Of a stretch of DNA of 64,000 nucleotides, positions 9,837 through 18,548 are shown in pieces. This stretch comes from Lentibacillus saliphilus (GTDB lineage Bacteria; Bacillota; Bacilli; Bacillales; Amphibacillaceae). Position 1 is the stretch's first letter. Each line of letters starts with the position of its first letter. The notes beneath the pieces are model-generated. The model was not told the origin of the DNA, searched no databases, and was given only the letters and a program-made list of their open reading frames with translations. The stretch covers positions 1 through 64,000 of the forward strand of contig NZ_JABJXD010000007.1 of NCBI RefSeq assembly GCF_019093865.1, given 5' to 3'. The translations under genes and the position numbers were made by a program.

Positions 9837-11078
9837 CTATAAAGACACAGACTCAGTGTTTTTATGATGTCTTTCTTCAGATTCATGAATAACAGTTGTT
9901 CCTACTAAATCACCCGCTACATTTGTAGCTGTCGCGCCCATTCCTACAAGCGCGTCTATTGAGGTTAATAATGCAACTACTTCTATCGGTAAACCAGCTT
10001 GGCTAAACACTGTTGCAATCATAATAATGCCAGCTCCTGGAACTCCGGCAGTTCCAATTGTGGCGAGGGTTCCAACGATCACAATCTCAACCATACTCCC
10101 AAATGACAATGGCATACCTATGACATTCGCTGCGAAGACAACGGACACACCAACTCTGATTGCAGCACCATCCATATTGATCGTTGCACCTAATGGTAAA
10201 CTAAATCCATACAAGCTTTGTTTAATGTTCAATTTTTTGGCAGCGTCTAAGGTTAACGGCAAGGTTCCAGAACTACTTTGTGTGACAAATGCTGTTAAAA
10301 TTGGTGTACGTGCATAGGAAACAAATTTACGTACATTAATTTTGAATAGCTTTAAAATGACTGTATACAAAAGAAGCTGTATCACAATTGCTATATAGAA
10401 AACACCTATCATTGATCCGAGTGATGTTAATGTATCCAATCCTTGTACACCAACCGTCTTAGCGATAATGGCTAGGATACCAATCGGCAAGTATTGTAAG
10501 ACCCATGACATGACCTTAAACGATGCTTCATTAATTCCCGAAGCAACATGATAAAGCAAATCACCAACATCTTTTGTCGTTTCTTGTCCGCGCAAGACGG
10601 CAATCGCGATACCAAAAATAAGTGCAATAAAGATAATGCCTAGCACATTTAATTCACTAAATGCTGTCACGATATTATCAGGCACAATATTCAATATCAC
10701 ATCAGTAAGAGCTGGCGCATCAGGTACAGTTACATCTTCATCCACCGGGATTTGTAAACCAGAACCAGGGTTGAACAAATGCGCAATTAATAATGCAATT
10801 GCAATACCGAATGCTGATGTAATCAAGTAATAAACAAATACTTTTCCACCCATTCGTGCTAAATTCGTAACGTGTGATTGATTAATACCAACAATAATTG
10901 TAAAGAGAATAAGTGGGATAATGAGGAGTTTAAGTAAACGAATAAGTAAATCTCCCAATGGACTTATAACACTTGCCTGTTCGCCAAATATAAGTCCAAT
11001 TAGAACACCTAATATGAGTGCAATTGTAATTTTTATTATTAATGGGATTTCAATATATCCCTTCCATAGTTTTTGCAT
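9837..11078 (-). CDS. Dicarboxylate/amino acid:cation symporter (DAACS family)
   Basis: A 413-residue membrane protein of the glutamate/aspartate/C4-dicarboxylate symporter family, importing an acidic amino acid or dicarboxylate with H+ or Na+. It shows the family's hydrophobic helices, the serine-rich re-entrant loop TQSSSGTLPLTLDA, the NMDGAAI motif in helix 7 (NMDG is NMDGT in most members) and the second re-entrant loop GTAGVPGAG. The C-terminus is short and polar. The start has AAGGGTGAC upstream. It stands alone between sortase and the riboswitch gene. Substrate cannot be fixed from sequence: GltP/GltT/DctP-like alternatives are all possible. Confidence 0.9.
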   Translation of the reverse strand: MQKLWKGYIEIPLIIKITIALILGVLIGLIFGEQASVISPLGDLLIRLLKLLIIPLILFTIIVGINQSHVTNLARMGGKVFVYYLITSAFGIAIALLIAHLFNPGSGLQIPVDEDVTVPDAPALTDVILNIVPDNIVTAFSELNVLGIIFIALIFGIAIAVLRGQETTKDVGDLLYHVASGINEASFKVMSWVLQYLPIGILAIIAKTVGVQGLDTLTSLGSMIGVFYIAIVIQLLLYTVILKLFKINVRKFVSYARTPILTAFVTQSSSGTLPLTLDAAKKLNIKQSLYGFSLPLGATINMDGAAIRVGVSVVFAANVIGMPLSFGSMVEIVIVGTLATIGTAGVPGAGIIMIATVFSQAGLPIEVVALLTSIDALVGMGATATNVAGDLVGTTVIHESEERHHKNTESVSL

Positions 11079-11232
11079 AAAGCGTCACCCTTTTTTTGAA
11101 TAATACTTTGCATTGTACACGAATTGCTCATGCTTCGCCTAGTAAACAGCTTATGCATCATACTTATATAACTTGATCTTGAAATGACTTCATCAATCTT
11201 ACCTTATTAATAGTGCTTCAACGTAAAAAAAA

Positions 11233-11255
11233 GATCCAGACAAATCGTCTGAATC
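11233..11255 (-). terminator. Rho-independent terminator after the riboswitch-controlled gene
   Basis: On the minus strand GATTCAGAC pairs with GTCTGGATC (one mismatch), followed by a run of eight T. It is 78 bp beyond the stop of the 97-residue protein gene. Confidence 0.8.
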
Positions 11256-11332
11256 AGCAAAATGTAGCATATGAAGCGTTCATTAACGATATCCATACGC
11301 GACTGAACGCCGTTTGAAATCTCTCAACACAC

Positions 11333-11623
11333 TTAATTAATCGCGTACGAATTACAGTTATCTACGTCACCATCCATTTTAAACCATGTGCCATCTCGCC
11401 TATATTTGTATGTTTCCCCATGCTTAAAGTAAACGTTGATATCGCCAATATCTGCTTCAACCTTCGCAAGCTGATCCTCAACATAATTAAGCCGTTCTTG
11501 CATTTGTAAAGAGGATAAATGCTTCTTATACACGTCATCAAATAATCCTTTTTGGCGTTGAGTCAGGTTTTTATACCCGTCTATATGTGACATACATAAT
11601 TCTCTAAACAAGTTTTTCACCAT
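11333..11623 (-). CDS. Small protein of unknown function under a c-di-GMP riboswitch
   Basis: A 96-residue protein I do not recognise. The N-terminal two thirds look helical and charged, with a probable coiled coil (about 25-65: LTQRQKGLFDDVYKKHLSSLQMQERLNYVEDQLAKVE). The end looks like a small beta segment (INVYFKHGETYKYRRDGTWFKM). There is no signal peptide or membrane helix. An in-frame GTG lies at 11632, but the ATG at 11623 has AAGGCAGGTGAT correctly spaced. The gene is monocistronic: a riboswitch and hairpin lie directly upstream (11693-11842) and a strong terminator downstream. The riboswitch implies its level responds to cyclic di-GMP, hence a guess at a link to motility, adhesion or matrix. 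Function is unknown. Confidence 0.7.
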   Translation of the reverse strand: MVKNLFRELCMSHIDGYKNLTQRQKGLFDDVYKKHLSSLQMQERLNYVEDQLAKVEADIGDINVYFKHGETYKYRRDGTWFKMDGDVDNCNSYAIN

Positions 11624-11692
11624 ACAGATCACCTGCCTTTTAAATTATATGTATTTCACATAATCAATGTTTCGACGTGCTTGATAATTTTC

Positions 11693-11724
11693 AAAAAAAA
11701 AAAGGCTATTATCGTTAAATAGCC
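11693..11724 (-). terminator. Regulatory terminator hairpin (riboswitch expression platform)
   Basis: On the minus strand GGCTATT and AATAGCC form a stem, followed by eleven T. It lies between the aptamer and the ATG at 11623. ATTGGC overlapping its left arm can instead pair with GCCAAT at the aptamer's 3' edge, a plausible antiterminator. Confidence 0.75.
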
Positions 11725-11760
11725 AATAGTGTCCAATTCTATATCGAACGTGAACCAATT

Positions 11761-11842
11761 GGCGGATGGGCAATCATGGTGCATTGCATAGCACGTTAGA
11801 CCCCTGTCTTTGCGTCCCACCTTTTCAAGTGGTTTGCCGTTT
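11761..11842 (-). promoter_or_regulatory. Cyclic-di-GMP-I (GEMM) riboswitch aptamer
   Basis: Read on the minus strand, the segment shows the hallmarks of the GEMM-I fold: GGCAAACC, then a CCACTT-GAAA-AGGTGG hairpin with GNRA tetraloop, then the conserved GGGACGCAAAG. After that come GGGGTCTAA, a second stem (GTGC/GCAC) and a 3' ATGATTGCC segment. The outer P1 helix looks short (GGC/GCC). A terminator hairpin and a small gene follow. The match is by recalled consensus, not a covariance-model search. Confidence 0.8.
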
Positions 11843-11987
11843 ACAAATGGATTTGTAAATACTACCATATTATATAATTTTTCAAGCAATGATACAACCA
11901 CACTAGAGATTTTTTTTTAAGCTTAATACAAATGTAATATTGGTGGCATTTTAATTATTGCGGTTTTATTCACTACAAAATATTCAT

Positions 11988-12647
11988 TTAGTTTAGCTGC
12001 GACCAGTCAATGCCTTTCATTCCTGCCGCTTCCAACATAGCATTCGTCTGTGAAAATGGCTGACTGCCAAAAAAACCACGATGTGCTGATAGTGGGCTCG
12101 GATGTGGCGATTTAACAATATAATGCTTTGTTGTATCAATGAGAGTTTCTTTACTTTGAGCAGCTCGGCCCCACAAAATATAAACAACAGGTGTTTCTTT
12201 CTTATTCAAATACGAAATAACTGTATCTGTAAATTGTTCCCACCCTTTGTTCCGATGTGAATGCGCTTCTCCCTCTCGTACAGTTAACACAGTATTTAAT
12301 AAGAGGACACCTTGCTTGGCCCATCCTGTTAAATTGCCATGCTGAGGAGTAGGACAACCGATATCACTTGCCAACTCTTTAAATATGTTAACCAAAGAGG
12401 GCGGTTGCTTAACGCCCGTTTGTACCGAAAAACTTAGCCCATGGGCTTGATTAGGACCGTGATACGGATCTTGTCCTAATATAACAACCTTAACGTGATG
12501 AAAAGGTGTTAAGGTTAGTGCATTGAAAAGGTCTTCCCTAGGGGGATACACGGTATGTATGGCATACTCACGGTTTAAAAATGTACTGAGTTCAACGTAG
12601 TACGGTTTTGTAAATTCATTTTGAAGAATCTCTTCCCAAGCATGCAT
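11988..12647 (-). CDS. ung: Uracil-DNA glycosylase, family 1
   Basis: A 219-residue DNA repair enzyme that excises uracil from DNA. It carries the water-activating motif [13 protein letters not shown] (about 63-75) with catalytic Asp, the uracil-binding LLNTVLT region, and the DNA-intercalating loop [13 protein letters not shown] (about 185) with catalytic His. Length matches bacterial Ung. The ATG lies 10 bp after GGGAGG. It appears to be transcribed alone; the gap to 11900 is AT-rich. Confidence 0.97.
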   Translation of the reverse strand: MHAWEEILQNEFTKPYYVELSTFLNREYAIHTVYPPREDLFNALTLTPFHHVKVVILGQDPYHGPNQAHGLSFSVQTGVKQPPSLVNIFKELASDIGCPTPQHGNLTGWAKQGVLLLNTVLTVREGEAHSHRNKGWEQFTDTVISYLNKKETPVVYILWGRAAQSKETLIDTTKHYIVKSPHPSPLSAHRGFFGSQPFSQTNAMLEAAGMKGIDWSQLN

Positions 12648-12687
12648 GGTGTCTGGTACCTCCCTTGCTTTGTCGATGATGCAGATT

Positions 12688-12715
12688 TAAAACCTCTCTT
12701 AAAAGAGAGGTTTTA
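12688..12715 (-). terminator. Terminator between LCP gene and ung
   Basis: A perfect 12-bp inverted repeat, AAAACCTCTCTT / AAGAGAGGTTTT, that could work on both strands. It most likely ends the LCP transcript, whose stop is at 12809. Confidence 0.8.
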
Positions 12716-12808
12716 TAGGGCATACATATTCCACGATATTAGCCGTCATACAACGGAATACTAGCGATTTAATTGGCCAACAATAAGTCATATTACTCAA
12801 TCTAACTT

Positions 12809-13729
12809 TTAATCTAGCATCTCTTTAACTTTTGCAACTTCTTCATCGCTTACATTCATATAATAGATGCCGTCAATCATCGTCCCTGTACCTTGGAGCA
12901 TATATGAATTGATGTTCTTTCGCGTATCCTTATATCCTGAGAATAAATTTTTCATATCATCAAAGTCCATACTCGTTTCCATATTATTACCGAGAATGTT
13001 AATCATACCGTGAATTTTTGTAACCGACCCTGCCGTTGCGCCTCTTTCAATAATGGCTTCAATAATCTGACGTTGACGTTTCGTTCGACCAAAGTCGCCA
13101 GCGGGGTCTTGTTTCCGCATTCGAACGAAATGCATCGTCTTGTCACCATCCATAGAAACAGTACCCTTCGGAAAATCATACGCGCCATCAGACCACGCGA
13201 TCTCATTTTCTACAGTTATTGGACCAATTTCATCAACGACCTCCTGTAGCCCTTCCATGTTTAATCGTACAAAATAGTCAATATCAATATCAAGAAAGTT
13301 TTCAACCGTGGCAACCGACATATCAGCACCACCAAATGCATAGGCGTGATTGATTTTGTCCATAAATCCTTTTCCAACAATCGTAGTTCTCGTATCACGA
13401 GGAATCGACACAATTTGCATTGCGTCATTTTTCGGATCAAGGGATAGAACCATCAAGGCATCGGAGCGCCCTTTATCTGCCCCACGTGCATCAACGCCGA
13501 GAAGCAATACATTCACAGGCTCTGTCGCTTTCACTTTCTTTTTTGTTTTTTCAATATCAATTGATTCTACTGGCTTGTGCATCTTTGTATTAACTGTTTC
13601 CTTGGCATTATTTAGGATTGAATACCCATATACACCAGTTCCAAGCAATAATGTCAATAAAACGACTACCGGAATGATCAGCCATTTTTGTCTAGATCCT
13701 CGCTTATTACGTTCTGTTCGTGTCATCAT
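12809..13729 (-). CDS. LytR-CpsA-Psr (LCP) family cell-wall polymer ligase
   Basis: A 306-residue type II membrane protein: short basic cytoplasmic tail (RTERNKRGSRQKW), one membrane helix (about 15-36), then the extracellular LCP domain. Conserved features include NVLLLGVDARG, GRSDALMV, SIPRDTR, KINHAYAFGG and HFVRMRKQDPAGDFGRTKRQRQII, which carry the Asp and Arg residues that bind pyrophosphate and metal. LCP enzymes move anionic glycopolymers such as teichoic acid from undecaprenyl phosphate to peptidoglycan. An upstream TTG at 13750 is possible, but ATG 13729 has TTGGAGGCTGC. Whether it is TagU/LytR or another paralogue cannot be said. Confidence 0.92.
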   Translation of the reverse strand: MMTRTERNKRGSRQKWLIIPVVVLLTLLLGTGVYGYSILNNAKETVNTKMHKPVESIDIEKTKKKVKATEPVNVLLLGVDARGADKGRSDALMVLSLDPKNDAMQIVSIPRDTRTTIVGKGFMDKINHAYAFGGADMSVATVENFLDIDIDYFVRLNMEGLQEVVDEIGPITVENEIAWSDGAYDFPKGTVSMDGDKTMHFVRMRKQDPAGDFGRTKRQRQIIEAIIERGATAGSVTKIHGMINILGNNMETSMDFDDMKNLFSGYKDTRKNINSYMLQGTGTMIDGIYYMNVSDEEVAKVKEMLD

Positions 13730-13925
13730 GCAGCCTCCAATTTTAAGCAATCATTACTTTTAAGGTGATTTGTTCAATGTCATTTACAATGGTGGAGCAA
13801 TGATTCTGGGACCATGTACGATCAGAACGATTAAAAATCGAACATATACGATACGTTTCCTAGTCGCTCCTTTTGTAGCAGTCATTACATTCATATTTAT
13901 ATATATGGTCAATATAGATTAGACG

Positions 13926-13950
13926 ATTGTAACGGCTAGAGCGTTACAAT
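13926..13950. promoter_or_regulatory. Perfect 9-bp inverted repeat upstream of LCP gene
   Basis: ATTGTAACG and CGTTACAAT are separated by 7 bp, about 200 bp upstream of the LCP start. There is no T-run, so an operator is more likely than a terminator. The rest of 13730-14130 is AT-rich without a visible gene. Confidence 0.35.
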
Positions 13951-14130
13951 TAAAATTACTTTTTCATAGAATTCCGTTTACAAATCACCCATTCATTGAA
14001 ACTACATTATACACGATTCAATCGCAGAACAAAATGAAGATCGCTATTATCTCTTCGTTAACGTATCATTCTTAGGATATGAAATACATAATAGACATCA
14101 TTATGACGCCTTATTAACTTAACAAAAAAA

Positions 14131-14167
14131 CAGAAAGCGTCGTCTTTAAGTATAAGGACGCTTTCTG
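14131..14167 (-). terminator. Rho-independent terminator of the sugar operon
   Basis: AGAAAGCGTC (14132-14141) pairs with GACGCTTTCT (14157-14166), followed on the minus strand by seven T. It lies about 55 bp beyond the manA stop. Confidence 0.88.
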
Positions 14168-14220
14168 GCTTTTAGTTAAAACAAGAGCGCCCAAAAAGGA
14201 CACCTCGCAGCAACAAATAA

Positions 14221-15174
14221 TTACTCATGCGCCGCAATGAGCGACATATTCCCCTTCAACTCATAAGATTCAACAGACGCCGGTAGCAGGAAATGCTGCC
14301 CTTCAGTCAAAGCGTATGTTTGCCCTGCAATTGTTAAGCTGCCTGCTCCTTCAATTACGCTGACCAACACAAAATCAGCATCAACCGGGGTTTCAACCTT
14401 ACCATTTAACACCCAATGATACACTGTAAAATATTCTGCTTGGACAAGTCGGGTCTCCGTTAAATCACCAATGTCATGCCTCACCTTCTCTTGCTGTTCC
14501 GCCTTATGAGGATACGTTGTGACGGCGATAGATGAATCGATATGCAGTTCACGTTCCTGACCATGTGCATCCTGTCGTCCATAGTCGTATACGCGATACG
14601 TTATATCCGAGCTTTGTTGAATTTCCAATATAACAATCCCTTTACCAATGGCATGGATCGTTCCGCTTGGCACATAAATAAAATCGCCTTTCTTTACCTT
14701 AACACGACGGAGCAACTGATCCCACTCTCCATCTTCAACCATCTGTTTAAATTCTTCCTTTGATGAAGCATGATGACCGAAAACAATCTCAGCATCATCA
14801 TCACAATCAAGGACATACCAGCATTCTGTTTTGCCATAAGGCTGATGTTCAACCTGTTGAGCATACGTATCATCTGGGTGAACCTGAACAGATAAATTGT
14901 CGTTCGCATCCAATACTTTAACGAGCAAAGGAAATGCATCATCCGTCGATTCACGGCCAAATACGTCCGGATGATTGGTCCAAACATCTGCTAACGTCTG
15001 ACCTGCAAACTCCCCATTCACAATCACTGATGGGCCGTTTTCATGTGCGGAAATCACCCATGCCTCGCCCGTGTGCGTGCTCGGAATATCGTAGCCAAAT
15101 AGCGTCCGGAGTTTGTCACCACCCCAGATCCGCTCCTGAAAAACAGGTGCAAAAAAAATAGGTTCCTGATTCAT
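14221..15174 (-). CDS. manA: Mannose-6-phosphate isomerase, class I
   Basis: A 317-residue cupin enzyme interconverting mannose-6-P and fructose-6-P. The zinc and active-site motifs are visible: VQVHPDD (about 97), GKTECWY (about 113) and a YVPSGTIHAIGKG segment (about 165-177). The compact Bacillus form is about 315 residues, as here. It is the last gene of the operon, 23 bp after the ROK kinase, with GAGGAGGCAGG upstream of ATG. Position next to a ROK kinase and GH1 enzyme parallels GmuF-GmuE-GmuD of B. subtilis and suggests mannose release from an imported oligosaccharide. Confidence 0.93.
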   Translation of the reverse strand: MNQEPIFFAPVFQERIWGGDKLRTLFGYDIPSTHTGEAWVISAHENGPSVIVNGEFAGQTLADVWTNHPDVFGRESTDDAFPLLVKVLDANDNLSVQVHPDDTYAQQVEHQPYGKTECWYVLDCDDDAEIVFGHHASSKEEFKQMVEDGEWDQLLRRVKVKKGDFIYVPSGTIHAIGKGIVILEIQQSSDITYRVYDYGRQDAHGQERELHIDSSIAVTTYPHKAEQQEKVRHDIGDLTETRLVQAEYFTVYHWVLNGKVETPVDADFVLVSVIEGAGSLTIAGQTYALTEGQHFLLPASVESYELKGNMSLIAAHE

Positions 15175-15197
15175 GATCCTGCCTCCTCTATTTTAAA

Positions 15198-16106
15198 TTA
15201 CAAAGTCTCATCTATTTGCTGTAAAAAATGATAGACAGCACCGATTAAATTCGCGTCAGCTAAAAAATGACACCGATCAACGTGCGGAATGATTTGAGCA
15301 ACATCAATTGCCGATACGATGCTGCCCACTTCTTTCATGACGCGTTCAATCATATCTGGTCGCGTACTAATTGCACCGCCAAGTAAAATAAGCTCTGGAT
15401 CATACGCATATTGAATGTTGTAAATGCCAAGTGCAAGCATATTGTAAAACTCATTAATGGCCTTGATACAATCCGCATCTCCACTTTGTGCCAATTCAAA
15501 GACACGCTCTCCGGTTAAAGTGCTTGCATCTACCTGTTTATATCGCGCCACACGGCGAATGATTGAAGATGTGGACGCAAGCTCACTAAATGTATTCATC
15601 CCTTGACCTTGACCAAGATGTATTGGATCAAGAATCATATAGCCAAATTCACCACCATGGAGATTAGCCCCTTTATGAATGGTACCATTTTGAATCAGTG
15701 CACCACCAATACCTGTACCAATGACAACGACCGCCACATCTTTTTTTCCTGCAGCAGTCCCCTGCCATACCTCAGCTAATGCAGCACAATTGGCATCATT
15801 TTCAATATGTACCGGAAGTCCCGTTGCAGTTTCGAGAACTGTTTTCATGTTTGGTCCATGAATATAAGGAATTGAGCTCGAACCATAAATAACACCGTCA
15901 GAAGCCACAGCACCAGGTGAACTGACTGCGATGCCATCAATCACCTCTGTTGAAAATGTATCAAGACACCTCTTTATCGATAACATGAGTTCATCAAGTC
16001 TCTTTGGCGTTGGCACCTTTCCTTTTTTCAAAAGCTGGCCATCACGTGTAACAAGACCGTACTTCATATGTGTTCCACCCATATCCAGCGCAAGAATATG
16101 CCCCAT
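15198..16106 (-). CDS. ROK-family sugar kinase (likely fructo/mannokinase)
   Basis: A 302-residue cytoplasmic kinase with the ROK/actin-fold phosphate motif ALDMGGTHMK at the N-terminus, catalytic Asp in ENDANCAALAE (about 104), and VVVIGTGIGGALI. After GEFGYM the usual CxCGxxGCxE zinc motif is absent (HLGQGQGMNTFSELAS), as in a sub-group of ROK kinases. GTG or ATG starts at 16112, 16109 and 16106 all follow AAAGGGGCGGTG; the third ATG has the best spacing. Between GH1 and ManA it probably phosphorylates the freed monosaccharide (mannose or fructose); glucose is an alternative. Confidence 0.85.
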   Translation of the reverse strand: MGHILALDMGGTHMKYGLVTRDGQLLKKGKVPTPKRLDELMLSIKRCLDTFSTEVIDGIAVSSPGAVASDGVIYGSSSIPYIHGPNMKTVLETATGLPVHIENDANCAALAEVWQGTAAGKKDVAVVVIGTGIGGALIQNGTIHKGANLHGGEFGYMILDPIHLGQGQGMNTFSELASTSSIIRRVARYKQVDASTLTGERVFELAQSGDADCIKAINEFYNMLALGIYNIQYAYDPELILLGGAISTRPDMIERVMKEVGSIVSAIDVAQIIPHVDRCHFLADANLIGAVYHFLQQIDETL

Positions 16107-16181
16107 CATCACCGCCCCTTTCCTTCAATCCTCTCAAATTGACGCAAACAAGATTGACCCTAAAAAGAGCCAATCTTTATG

Positions 16182-17564
16182 TTACAAACCATTATTACGG
16201 GCAACATCTTTAAACCAAAGACCACTTTTTTTCAATAGACGGTCTTGCGTATCCAAGTCTACCCGATAAAACCCGTATCGATTTTTATAACCATTGAGCC
16301 ATGACCAATTGTCAATAAACGTCCATACGTGATAACCAAAGCAATTTGCACCTTCTTCAATCGCTTGATGCAACCACTTTAAATGTTCTTCATAAAATTC
16401 GATTCGATAATCATCCTGAATCATGCCCGATCCATCCATAAACCGCTCTTCGTCAGCAACACCCATGCCATTCTCAGCAACATACCAAGGAATATTGCCA
16501 TAGTTCTCTTTTAAATTGATGGCGATATCATAGAGCCCTTTTTCGTATATTTCCCAGCCACGGTAAGGGTTCATACGACGCTCTGGCCAAATATACGGAT
16601 CAAAGAAATGCTCTGGCATGATTGATGCTTCATCCGCAATCGGGGTTTCTTTTTGCTTTATACGGCGTGGCTGATAGTAATTAACACCGAGAAAGTCAAC
16701 CGTATTCTCCCTTAAAAGTGCCGCATCGTCTTCATGTACAGCTGGAAGCATCTGATGTGTGCGCAATAAATCAATAAGATCTTCTGGATAATGCCCCAAT
16801 ACAGATGGATCAAGAAAGCTTCTATTAAAGAACAGGTCGGCTATATGTGCTGCCCGAACATCTTCTTCACTATCACTCCGCGGATAAGATGGCGTTAAAT
16901 TCAATATGATACCAATTTCACCATCTTGATTAGAACTACGATAAGCTTGAATTGCCTTTGCACTTGCTAGCATCGACTGATAGGCGACAACGACCGCACG
17001 TTTCATATCAAACACACACGGATAGTGATAATCGTTCACATACCCCATTTCAACAGGTACAATCGGTTCATTAAACGTTGTCCACAGCTTGACTCTATCT
17101 CCAAATAAATCAAATGCAGTCTGTGCATATTGTTGAAATTGATCAACGACCGCGCGATTTTCCCAACCATCCATTTGTTGGAGGTGAAGTGGCATGTCAA
17201 AATGATATAAATTCATAATCGGTTTTATGCCTTGAGCGAGCATCTCATCGATCATGCTATTATAAAACGTCACCGCATCATGAGAAACATGTTCACCATC
17301 AGGCATCAACCGTGCCCATGATAGTGACGTCCGAAATGAATTCATATTGATGTCTTTCATCCGTTGTATATCTTGCTTATATCGGTGATAATAATCCGAT
17401 GCAACCGCTGGGCCAACCCCTTGATAAAATCGTTCAGGTTCAATTTCAAACCAGTAGTCCCATATATTTTTAGCTTTTCCTCCAGCTTCGGCTGCTCCTT
17501 CTGTTTGCGTAGCTGAGGACGCGGCCCCCCATAAAAAGCCTTCTGGGAATGTTTTATTTGCCAT
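16182..17564 (-). CDS. Glycoside hydrolase family 1 beta-glycosidase
   Basis: A 460-residue cytoplasmic beta-glycosidase: N-terminal FPEGFLWGAASSATQTEGA, acid/base Glu in TFNEP (about 172), nucleophile in VAENGMG (about 364). Near the C-terminus SWLNGYKNRYGF aligns with the phosphate-binding Ser-x7-Lys-x2-Tyr of LacG-type 6-phospho-glycosidases. Ser and Tyr are present, but the Lys position reads Asn (a Lys sits one place earlier). With an ABC importer in the same operon the substrate should be unphosphorylated, which fits this change. The start follows GAAGGAGGAGATGAA; a longer frame to 17615 lacks a good site. Likely substrates are manno- or gluco-oligosaccharides (inference). Confidence 0.9.
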   Translation of the reverse strand: MANKTFPEGFLWGAASSATQTEGAAEAGGKAKNIWDYWFEIEPERFYQGVGPAVASDYYHRYKQDIQRMKDINMNSFRTSLSWARLMPDGEHVSHDAVTFYNSMIDEMLAQGIKPIMNLYHFDMPLHLQQMDGWENRAVVDQFQQYAQTAFDLFGDRVKLWTTFNEPIVPVEMGYVNDYHYPCVFDMKRAVVVAYQSMLASAKAIQAYRSSNQDGEIGIILNLTPSYPRSDSEEDVRAAHIADLFFNRSFLDPSVLGHYPEDLIDLLRTHQMLPAVHEDDAALLRENTVDFLGVNYYQPRRIKQKETPIADEASIMPEHFFDPYIWPERRMNPYRGWEIYEKGLYDIAINLKENYGNIPWYVAENGMGVADEERFMDGSGMIQDDYRIEFYEEHLKWLHQAIEEGANCFGYHVWTFIDNWSWLNGYKNRYGFYRVDLDTQDRLLKKSGLWFKDVARNNGL

Positions 17565-17632
17565 TTCATCTCCTCCTTCATATCCGTCACAAGCATGCAG
17601 TCTAAACTGACTCAATCAAAATAGGTCTAGCA

Positions 17633-17663
17633 GACACGACTCGTCAATTATTGACATCGTGTC
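17633..17663 (-). promoter_or_regulatory. Stem-loop inside the sugar operon
   Basis: GACACGA (17633-17639) pairs with TCGTGTC (17657-17663), and an inner GTCAAT/ATTGAC pair sits in the loop. It lies in the 153-bp gap between permease and GH1 genes and lacks a T-run, so it may stabilise or process the mRNA instead of ending it. Confidence 0.4.
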
Positions 17664-17717
17664 CACTATACCTGAATATCTAAACGGGCGACAAGTCTTA
17701 AGGGGCGGGTAAATCCT

Positions 17718-18548
17718 CTAGCCTTTTACTGCGCCTGCTGTCATACCTTGAATAATTTTCTTAGAAAACGCTAAATAAACGAGCAGAACTGGCAATACCG
17801 TGACCGACATTGCTGCCATCATTTGCGGATAGTTAACCGTATATTGACCATTAAAATTCGTCAGGCCAACAGGTAACGTTCGAAGTGCTGGATCTTGAAT
17901 CAAGACGAGCGCAAATGGGAATTCATTCCACGCTGTTAAAAAGCTAAGAATCGTTGCAGTCGCAATAACGGGCCCCGCAATTGGAAAAATGACACGAAAA
18001 ATAACTTGGAACGTGTTACAGCCATCCATAATAGCTGCTTCTTCAATTTCTTTAGGGATTTGCTTTATAAAGCTTTCAAATAAAAAGATCGCAATCGGAA
18101 GCCCAAATGCCACATAAGGTAAAATTAACGTATATGGTTTATTCAAGAGGCCAACATTTTTAAATTCAATAAAGATCGGCACTAAAAGACCGTGAATTGG
18201 AATGAGCATCCCGAACAAAAACAGAATATAAATGATCCGTCGTCCAGGAAAATCGTGTCTTGCAATCATATAGCCAATGATAAACGCTAAAAAGATGATC
18301 AAAAAAACGGATATCAAACTGACATATACACTGTTGAAAAAGTAATTGTGTAGCTGACCGATCTTAAATGCTTCAATATAGTTTTCTAAATTCCAGTTCT
18401 TCGGCAAAGCAAAGATATTCAGTGTGAATTCCTGTTGCGTTTTAAATGACGAGTATAGCATCCAAACGATCGGAAAAACGGCCGAGAGTGAAAAAATGAG
18501 TAAAGCCGTATTCATAATCGTTTTGCCAAAAGATGATACTTTTCTCAT
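17718..18548 (-). CDS. Carbohydrate ABC transporter permease, MalG type
   Basis: A 276-residue inner-membrane permease with six predicted helices and the EAA-loop motif EEAAIMDGCNTFQVIFRVIFPIAGP (about 167-191) that docks the ATPase. The C-terminal TAGAVKG is typical of the MalG/CUT1 group. It overlaps the preceding permease gene by 4 bp (ATGA), so the two are translationally coupled. No ATPase gene is in the operon; a shared MsmX-like ATPase elsewhere is the usual arrangement in Bacillus. Confidence 0.92.
   Translation of the reverse strand: MRKVSSFGKTIMNTALLIFSLSAVFPIVWMLYSSFKTQQEFTLNIFALPKNWNLENYIEAFKIGQLHNYFFNSVYVSLISVFLIIFLAFIIGYMIARHDFPGRRIIYILFLFGMLIPIHGLLVPIFIEFKNVGLLNKPYTLILPYVAFGLPIAIFLFESFIKQIPKEIEEAAIMDGCNTFQVIFRVIFPIAGPVIATATILSFLTAWNEFPFALVLIQDPALRTLPVGLTNFNGQYTVNYPQMMAAMSVTVLPVLLVYLAFSKKIIQGMTAGAVKG

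Noticed and set aside
11656-11901. An 81-codon open frame on the minus strand
   Set aside because: It is read straight through the c-di-GMP aptamer and its terminator hairpin; the DNA is explained by RNA structure and the translation looks like no protein.
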